In this document: piece after piece, positions 58,784 through 64,000 of the stretch
Layout: each line of letters opens with the position of its first letter
Position numbering within the stretch: position 1 is the first letter of the stretch
Assembly (NCBI RefSeq): GCF_023734115.1
Contig: NZ_AP025737.1
Span: 2,914,001-2,978,000, forward strand
DNA from: Herbiconiux sp. L3-i23
Lineage (GTDB): Bacteria > Actinomycetota > Actinomycetes > Actinomycetales > Microbacteriaceae
DNA length: 64,000 nt
Direction: 5' to 3'
Translations under genes and position numbers: made by a program
The notes under the pieces: generated by a model
Seen by the model: only the letters and a program-made list of their open reading frames with translations
Told to the model about the DNA's origin: nothing
Databases searched by the model: none

Positions 58784-59883
58784 GCGCGCACCCCCGCCGA
58801 CAGCGCACGGGCGTAGGCGTCGGCGTGCTGGCGGGCCACGCGTTCGCGTTCGACGACCCGGGCCGCACGACGCTCGCGCACCAGAGTCGCGCGCCGCTCA
58901 CCGCCCGGGCGGCTGCCCTGCCGCGAGCGCAGTTCGAGAGCGGCAGCGGCCAACGAATCGCCGTCGTCGAGGTCGAAGGAGGCGAGATCCTCGGGATGCT
59001 GCTCCGCGATGAATCCCACCCGAGGAGCGGCGACCGGAACGCCGAGGTCGAAGCACAGTTCGACCCACCCGGAGTGGGTGCCGAAACGGTAGGGCAGCAC
59101 CGAGACGTCCAGTTCCGCAAGCGACAGCGCGAGCTCCTCGTCGCTGAATCGCGGGGACCGCACCAGGGTCACGTCGGATCCCGCGGCATCGACGATCAGG
59201 GCGATGCGCCGGGCGGCCTCCTCGTCGCGAACGGCTTCTCGCAGATGCACACGCGCTTCGGCCGGGACGCCCGCCCGTTGCAGGGCGGCGACCGCGTCGA
59301 CCAGCGCGAGGGTGGTCGCCACCCCGTCGATGTTCGGGCGCAGGTCGCGCAGGTGAGCACCCAGCACGAGCTGCTCGCGCGGCCCTGCGACCGGCGCTTC
59401 GAGCTCGAGCGGCCACAGATGGGGATGCGAGACGACGGCGGGCCGCCGCCCCCAGCCCCTCTCGACGGCATCCGCGGCACCCGGGGTGAGCGTGAGCAGC
59501 TCGTCGGCGGCCGGGATGAGGAGATCGAGGTGAGCGCGATGCGGTTCCTGGTCGACGAGCTGCGGGTTCGTCAGATCGTGCACCGTATAGACGAGCCCTT
59601 TGCCGTTGGCCTTCACGGCACTGACGACCTCGGCGAGCCGCTCCGCGGAGAAGGACTCGGCGCCGAAGTGCAGGTGCAGCACGTCGAAGTCGTTCGCGTT
59701 GGCATCGATCCACGCCGGGTCCAGCATGACGGGCGGCCACCACTGACCCGCGGGAGCGCCGGGCGGGGTCGGGTCCGGCAGCAGCACCAGCTCGGCGTCC
59801 GCACGGGACACCGTCGAGTTGACGACGTACAAGTGGCCCGACGGGACCGATGCCACACGGATGGCGGGGTGCAGGGCGTTCAC
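58780..59883 (-). CDS. GT-B glycosyltransferase, first gene of the minus-strand glycan operon
   Basis: A 367-residue protein with the two-domain GT-B look: FDVLHLHFGAESFSAERLAEVV and GLVYTVHDLTNPQL in the first half, and LVLGAHLRDLRPNIDGV plus LAELDVSVLPYRFGTHSGWVELCFDLGVPV in the second. That last segment is equivalent to the GT4 E-x7-E region but with changed acidic residues, so activity needs checking. The start is GTG 59883 (GTGAACGCC); a longer frame upstream lacks family features. The C-terminus is Arg-rich. It heads the operon transcribed from the 211-nt divergent spacer. Confidence 0.8.
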   Translation of the reverse strand: MNALHPAIRVASVPSGHLYVVNSTVSRADAELVLLPDPTPPGAPAGQWWPPVMLDPAWIDANANDFDVLHLHFGAESFSAERLAEVVSAVKANGKGLVYTVHDLTNPQLVDQEPHRAHLDLLIPAADELLTLTPGAADAVERGWGRRPAVVSHPHLWPLELEAPVAGPREQLVLGAHLRDLRPNIDGVATTLALVDAVAALQRAGVPAEARVHLREAVRDEEAARRIALIVDAAGSDVTLVRSPRFSDEELALSLAELDVSVLPYRFGTHSGWVELCFDLGVPVAAPRVGFIAEQHPEDLASFDLDDGDSLAAAALELRSRQGSRPGGERRATLVRERRAARVVERERVARQHADAYARALSAGVRA

Positions 59884-60094
59884 GGGCAAGGGCCTCCACG
59901 GCGTGGGGAAAGACAGGACAGGTGCCGGGCGGGGGCCGATGCGGAGCCTGACGGCGACGTCGGTCGGCGAGATGCGGGCGATGGGAGCGCCCGTTGGTGA
60001 GAATATCGCCCTTCTCGCTTCGAAATCGCCGTGAACGCAGCGCCGCCACTTGCCCCGATTCGCGAGGAGCCGGTCGACCCTGCACAGTTGACCC
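59884..60094. other. Divergent spacer between the two glycan operons
   Basis: A 211-nt non-coding stretch that must hold both operon promoters. An A/T-rich patch near 59999-60007 (GAATATCG) is the best -10 candidate on either strand, but no convincing -35 partner is seen. No inverted repeat or riboswitch was recognised. Confidence 0.5.
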
Positions 60095-61027
60095 GTGCCG
60101 CCCGTCCCCTCACCCGACCCGTCGGACCCCCGCACCCGCCACTTCGGCACGTTCTACGGTCTCGACGACGTCGCGACCGACGCAGATGACGACCGCCCTG
60201 TCGCACTCGTCATCGGCAACTGTCAGGCCGAATCGCTGCGCATCATGCTCGATGCCGGTGACCTCGTCACCGTGCGCGTTCCTGCGGTGCACGAGTTGAC
60301 GGAGCACGACCTCCCCCATCTCGACCGCTGGCTCGCTCGCACCGACCTGCTCATCTCGCAGCCGATCCGCGACGACTACCACTCGCTGCCGCTCGGCACC
60401 CGCCAGCTCGCCGCCCGTCTCCCCACAGGGGGCCGCCTGCTGCGCGTGCCCGTCGTGCGCTTCGCCGGGCTGTACCCGTGGCACGTGATCGTGCGGCCTC
60501 CGTCCGACCCGGGTCTCACGCCGCCGGTAGTCGAGTATCACGACGTCCGACTGCTCCTCGAAGCGGCGGGCGAAGCCGCGCTTCCGCCCCTCGACCGGCG
60601 CCGCGTGCTCGGGATCGCGGAGGCGTCCCTCGAACACCTGGCCCGCCGCGAGCAGGCGCACGGCACGATCGTGCTGTCGGACCTGTTCGCTCGCCCCCGC
60701 TTCGAGCAGATGCGCACCCTCAACCATCCGGGCAACTCCGTCTGGACGGCCGCCGCAGCGCGTGTTCGCGACGTGGCGGGACTTCCCGAGAACGACGTCG
60801 ACCCGGGCCGGCCACTACTCGACTCGGTGCATGCTCCCCGTGACCCCGCCGTGGTCGACGCCTTCGCTCTCGGGGACGAGCCGACGCGGCACTGGCTCGT
60901 CGGAGGCACTCGCATCGACCTCGCCGACGTGCGGGAGGCTCACCTCGAGTGGTACGCCCGAAATCCGGAGGCCGTCCGCGCGGGACTCGATCGCCACGTC
61001 GACACCCTTCGGGTCCTCGCCGCATGA
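60095..61027 (+). CDS. WcbI-family putative polysaccharide acetyltransferase
   Basis: A 310-residue protein whose VALVIGNCQAESLRIML start (about residues 36-52) is the hallmark of the WcbI family, first known from capsule clusters and proposed to bind CoA and transfer an acetyl group to polysaccharide. Further family-like segments are DLLISQPIRDDYHSLPLGTRQL and LNHPGNSVWTAAAARV. The start is GTG 60095. It opens the plus-strand glycan operon and overlaps the next glycosyltransferase gene (ATGA). Likely function is O-acetylation or a related modification of the glycan built by the neighbouring enzymes. Confidence 0.82.
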   Translation: MPPVPSPDPSDPRTRHFGTFYGLDDVATDADDDRPVALVIGNCQAESLRIMLDAGDLVTVRVPAVHELTEHDLPHLDRWLARTDLLISQPIRDDYHSLPLGTRQLAARLPTGGRLLRVPVVRFAGLYPWHVIVRPPSDPGLTPPVVEYHDVRLLLEAAGEAALPPLDRRRVLGIAEASLEHLARREQAHGTIVLSDLFARPRFEQMRTLNHPGNSVWTAAAARVRDVAGLPENDVDPGRPLLDSVHAPRDPAVVDAFALGDEPTRHWLVGGTRIDLADVREAHLEWYARNPEAVRAGLDRHVDTLRVLAA

Positions 61028-62022
61028 GCGCGTCTCGACTCCCCGCTCTCGCCCTGCTGGGCGACCCCCGCCACGGGGTCGCCATCGCCGCCCGCTCGAT
61101 CGCGGACGCCGTGGTTCGGATCGACCCCGAGGTGGCGATCGTCGACCTGGGCCCCCGCGACGAAGCCCCCGCTTCTCGGGTGCATGTGCATTTCACCGAC
61201 CGGCTTTGGGCCTCCTCACCCGAGGCCGCCGCCGAGCGATTCGAGACCTTCGCCGCCCGGTCGGCGGTCACGGTCACCCTGCACGATGTTCCGCAGCCGA
61301 GCGACGGGCCGCGCAACCTCCCCCGCCGCACCGAGGCCTACCGTCGCGTCGTCGCCGCCGCACGCGGAGTGGTCGTCAATTCCGAGCACGAAGCCGCCCT
61401 GCTCGACGAGGCGGGCATCGTCGCCGGCTCCTCGGCCGTCATCCCTCTCGCGGTCGACATGGTGCCCGGAACCGTGGACATCGACGGACTCGATGGCACG
61501 GTCGGTGTGCTCGGCTTCTTCTACCCCGGCAAGGGGCACGCCGAGGTGGTGGAGGCCCTGGCCGGCATGGAACGCGGCCCTGCGCCGCGCTCCATGGTGT
61601 CGATCGGCGGTGTGTCGCCGGGACACGAAGAAGAGCTCGCCGACCTGATCGAGACGGCGTCGTCACGCTCCGTCAGCGTGGAGGTCACGGGCTTCCTCCC
61701 TGACGCGGAGCTGCATCGGCGCTGTCGCGCCGTCTCGGTGCCGGTCGTCGCTCACCGTCACTTCTCGGCGTCGGCGTCGCTCGCCACCTGGATCGCGACG
61801 GGCCGCCGCCCGATCGTCGTCTCATCCCGGTATGCCCGGGAGATGGACCGGCTGCGCCCGGGCACGATGACCCTCGTCGGCTCGGTCGGACTCGCCGACG
61901 CGATCGCCCGCGCGATCGCGGAGCCGGCCTCGACCGTCCTGGCGGAAGACGCCGTCCTCGCCCCGGCGCCGGAGGACACCGCTGCGGCGTATCTCGGCTG
62001 GTGGAGAGGTGACACCCCGTGA
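61024..62022 (+). CDS. GT-B glycosyltransferase
   Basis: A 332-residue GT-B type protein. Segments such as SAVTVTLHDVPQPSDGPRNL, GVVVNSEHEAALLDEAG and VGVLGFFYPGKGHAEVVEAL follow the GT4 pattern (acceptor side, linker, donor-binding start). The C-terminal SASASLATWIATGRRPIVVSS replaces the normal E-x7-E motif by Ser/Ala-rich sequence, so the donor site is atypical. Start ATG 61024 overlaps the WcbI stop (ATGA). It could be a divergent transferase or a non-catalytic partner. Confidence 0.78.
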   Translation: MSASRLPALALLGDPRHGVAIAARSIADAVVRIDPEVAIVDLGPRDEAPASRVHVHFTDRLWASSPEAAAERFETFAARSAVTVTLHDVPQPSDGPRNLPRRTEAYRRVVAAARGVVVNSEHEAALLDEAGIVAGSSAVIPLAVDMVPGTVDIDGLDGTVGVLGFFYPGKGHAEVVEALAGMERGPAPRSMVSIGGVSPGHEEELADLIETASSRSVSVEVTGFLPDAELHRRCRAVSVPVVAHRHFSASASLATWIATGRRPIVVSSRYAREMDRLRPGTMTLVGSVGLADAIARAIAEPASTVLAEDAVLAPAPEDTAAAYLGWWRGDTP

Positions 62023-63320
62023 TGCCCGGCCGCTCGGTGCCCGGGAACCGCTTCGACCTGCTCGACGGTGTCGCTCCCGAGCGCGCCCCGTCGGTCTCGG
62101 TGGTCGTCGTGCATTACCGGCAGCAGCGGGAGCTCGATCGCACCCTCGCCGCGCTCGTGCGCCAGACCCACCCGGCCGACCGACTCGAGATCGTGGTCGT
62201 CGACGACGGATCGCCCGAACCTCCGAAAGTGCCCGACGGGGTACGACTCGTGCGGCAGGAGGACGACGGGTTCCGGCTCGCGGCCGCGCGCAATCTCGGG
62301 GTCCGCGAGTCGACCGGCGACGTACTCTGCTTCCTCGACGCGGACACCGTGCCCGAGCCCTCCTACGTCGAGCGGATCACCCGCCTGCCGGCGCTCCTCC
62401 CCGAGGCGGTGACCGTGGGGCGGCGACGTCACGCCGCGCTCGACGGCCATCCCACCGAGGCTCCGATCGAGCAGATAGGGCCACTCTCGGAGCTGCCCGA
62501 ACCGGGGTGGCTGATCGACGAGTACCGGCGTTCGAGGAATCTGCTCGATGCCGATCATCGGTCGTACCGCTTCATGATCGGCGCGGTGATCGCCTGCAGC
62601 CGCTGGCTGTTCGAGCGCACCGGCGGGTTCGACGAGTCGTTCCGCGCCTACGGCGGCGAGGACTGGGAGTGGGCGCACCGCGCCTGGCTCGAGGCGGCGA
62701 TCTTCGCTCACGAGCCGGAGGCCGTCGCCTGGCACGACGGCGCCGAGTGGTCGAGCCGCGACGTCGCGAGCGACAGGGCCCGCAAGAACGACGAGACACT
62801 GCGGCTCGCAGGGCGGATCCCGGTGACGGGCTCCCGCGGGTGGGCTGTGCGCAGCGGCGTGGCCGACGTGCTGGTGCGTCTGCTTTCGGCTCCGTCCGAC
62901 GCTGCCGCCTACGTCTGCGTCGACTCGGTGCTGGCTGCGCTCCCCTCGGCCCAGGTCGTCGTTCCCGACGACGTGCTGCGGGTGTTCGCCGACGACGACC
63001 GCGTGCTCGGCGCCGATGACCCGAAGCTCACCCCGCGACCGCGCGTGGTGATCGACCTGCCAACCCCAATGCGAGTGCGGCGCGGGTCGACGGAGCTCGT
63101 CGCAGCGACCGATGAGGTCGGCTGCGGAGATCTCGGGAGGGTGGAGTTGTCGACCGAGGCGGGAGTCGCGGCCGTTGTCCGATCGCGGCGCGGCGATCTC
63201 CGGAGCGACAGGTGGGGCGACGGACTGTTCCGCACGGAACGTCGCGGTGCCCCCTGGCTCCGCGAGGTCCCGGAGGATCCAGGGCTCGCCGCGTACCTCG
63301 GCGGCTGGGACGGCGACTGA
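62019..63320 (+). CDS. Family 2 glycosyltransferase with C-terminal extension
   Basis: A 433-residue protein. The GT2 domain spans residues ~20-290: SVSVVVVHYRQQRELDRTLAAL, VVVDDGSPEPPK, DGFRLAAARNLGVRESTGDV, DxD in FLDADTVPEPSY, and the acceptor motif GGFDESFRAYGGEDWEWAHRAW. The remaining ~140 residues are not recognised. It resembles the GT2-like protein at 55819 in motif order. The start is GTG 62019 (GTGA overlap, GGAGAGG 10 nt upstream) or ATG 62022. It is the last gene of the plus-strand glycan operon. Confidence 0.88.
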   Translation: MMPGRSVPGNRFDLLDGVAPERAPSVSVVVVHYRQQRELDRTLAALVRQTHPADRLEIVVVDDGSPEPPKVPDGVRLVRQEDDGFRLAAARNLGVRESTGDVLCFLDADTVPEPSYVERITRLPALLPEAVTVGRRRHAALDGHPTEAPIEQIGPLSELPEPGWLIDEYRRSRNLLDADHRSYRFMIGAVIACSRWLFERTGGFDESFRAYGGEDWEWAHRAWLEAAIFAHEPEAVAWHDGAEWSSRDVASDRARKNDETLRLAGRIPVTGSRGWAVRSGVADVLVRLLSAPSDAAAYVCVDSVLAALPSAQVVVPDDVLRVFADDDRVLGADDPKLTPRPRVVIDLPTPMRVRRGSTELVAATDEVGCGDLGRVELSTEAGVAAVVRSRRGDLRSDRWGDGLFRTERRGAPWLREVPEDPGLAAYLGGWDGD

Positions 63321-63375
63321 CCGCCGGCGTCCGGGTTGCGCTCCTACGATGTGCGTCGAGGCGAGGAGGCTGCGG

Positions 63376-63735
63376 ATGAGCGAGCGGTTGTCGATCGGAT
63401 CGATCGTGTGGGGCGTCAAGGACGTGCCCCGCGCGATGCGGTTCTGGATGTCCGCGCTCGACTACGTCCCCCGCGACGAGCCGGACGACGACTGGGTCGT
63501 CCTGATCCCGCGCGAGGGCGTCGGCGCGCAGATGGCTCTCATGCAGGTGAAGGCGGACGCCGGCGAGCGGCGGCGCCACCACCTCGACCTGTACACGTTC
63601 CATCAGGCCGTCGAGGTCGAGCGTCTACTCGGGCTCGGGGCCGCCGAGGTTCCCGACTGGGTCTACGAGCCCGACGCCGATTACGTCGTGCTCGCAGACC
63701 CGGACGGCAACTACTTCTGCGTCGCTCAGCGCTGA
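63376..63735 (+). CDS. VOC-superfamily (glyoxalase/bleomycin-resistance-like) protein
   Basis: A 119-residue single VOC domain: GSIVWGVKDVPRAMRFWMSALDY at the start, a HHLDLYTFHQ metal-ligand region, and VLADPDGNYFCVAQ at the end (final glutamate of many VOC enzymes replaced by Cys-Val). Function unknown; members isomerise, degrade or sequester small molecules. The start is ATG 63376, with AGGAGG 6 nt upstream. A longer frame that overlaps the preceding glycosyltransferase is rejected. Confidence 0.88.
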   Translation: MSERLSIGSIVWGVKDVPRAMRFWMSALDYVPRDEPDDDWVVLIPREGVGAQMALMQVKADAGERRRHHLDLYTFHQAVEVERLLGLGAAEVPDWVYEPDADYVVLADPDGNYFCVAQR

Positions 63736-63754
63736 CGCGCCGTTCGCCTCGAGG

Positions 63755-64000
63755 TCAGGCGAATTTGACGGCCGTGCCGTAGGCGACGACCTCCTGGAAG
63801 TTCTGGGCGACCTCGCTGGCGTCGAAGCGCATCGCGATGACCGCGTCGGCACCCATCGCGGTGGCGGCTTCGACGAGGCGCTGCTTCGCCTCGTCACGGC
63901 TCTCGGTGAGCTGCTTGGTGAGGCCGGCGAGTTCGCCGCCGACGATCGCCTTGAGGCCGGCGCCGAACTGGGCGCCGATGTTGCGGGAGCGGACGGTGAG
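63755..64000 (-). CDS. YbjQ/UPF0145 family protein (5' end outside window)
   Basis: The last ~81 residues of a YbjQ-type protein: RNIGAQFGAGLKAIVGGELAG, LTESRDEAKQRLVEAATAMGADAVIAMRFD, ending VVAYGTAVKFA. These small proteins form ring-like pentamers and have been called heavy-metal-binding, but their function is unproven. The N-terminal ~25 residues and the start lie beyond the window. It is convergent with the VOC gene, with only 19 nt between stops. Confidence 0.88.
   Translation of the reverse strand, partial: LTVRSRNIGAQFGAGLKAIVGGELAGLTKQLTESRDEAKQRLVEAATAMGADAVIAMRFDASEVAQNFQEVVAYGTAVKFA

Noticed and set aside
56637-59120. An 827-residue glycosyltransferase fusion
   Set aside because: The upstream half is a shadow of two other glycosyltransferase genes in another frame; the real start is ATG 57659.

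Overview
The window looks like a chromosomal stretch of a high-GC Gram-positive actinomycete, most likely of the family Microbacteriaceae. Four things point there: uniformly GC-rich coding, many GTG starts and GTGA/ATGA gene overlaps, a DUF222/HNH endonuclease gene embedded in intergenic repeats, and typical actinobacterial families (MocR-YczE pair, SwrC-like RND pump without an adaptor, YkoE-type ECF S components, WcbI). The family assignment is inference. No rRNA, tRNA, CRISPR array, transposase or phage gene was recognised.

Layout. (1) 1-10086, minus strand: a ten-gene operon-like run, gntR - BmpA lipoprotein - ABC ATPase - two permeases - cysteine hydrolase - PfkB kinase - nucleoside phosphorylase - SIS protein - aldehyde dehydrogenase (cut by the window edge). 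It reads as uptake and complete catabolism of a nucleoside-like compound. (2) 10272-18010: housekeeping and stand-alone genes: an acyltransferase-like membrane protein, a GH15 glycosidase, a zinc metallopeptidase, RecQ, and a MarR/oxidoreductase divergent pair with two clear operators. (3) 18052-22650: an ECF transporter with two paralogous S components ending in a siderophore-interacting protein, with a DtxR/IdeR-like iron box inside the cluster. (4) 22675-25447: a UDG-family protein and a DUF222-HNH gene flanked on both sides by a 132-bp tandem repeat. (5) 25467-38031: an RNA helicase with a long Arg/Asp repeat tail and a structured leader, an RND pump, MocR-YczE, a DUF4097-PadR operon with a striking operator, a KimA-like permease, and an SDR gene bracketed by two copies of an 84-bp palindrome. 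(6) 38031-39965: a lipoprotein carrying a Lon-type (S16) protease domain. (7) 40104-52887: two carbohydrate ABC operons, a glycogen-debranching-type glycosidase, a GH36 enzyme and one LacI regulator, tied together by three nearly identical operators. (8) 53125-55792: an enolase-superfamily sugar-acid enzyme with its FCD regulator, and an RlmA-like methyltransferase. (9) 55819-63320: two divergent glycan operons with six glycosyltransferases and a WcbI protein. (10) 63376-64000: a VOC protein and a partial YbjQ protein.

How the parts work together. The carbohydrate section is one candidate regulon: the same 14-base operator lies in front of the lacI-transporter operon, the divergent debranching glycosidase and the second transporter-GH36 operon 7.4 kb away. 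Two substrate-binding-protein genes (nucleoside and first sugar operon) are each followed by a perfect 14-bp GC stem-loop before the next transporter gene, which suggests the binding proteins are made in excess.

The best candidates for something new are the iron-box/ECF/siderophore-reductase cluster, the lipoprotein Lon protease, the nucleoside catabolic operon with its unusual enzyme set, and the 132-bp repeats around the HNH gene.
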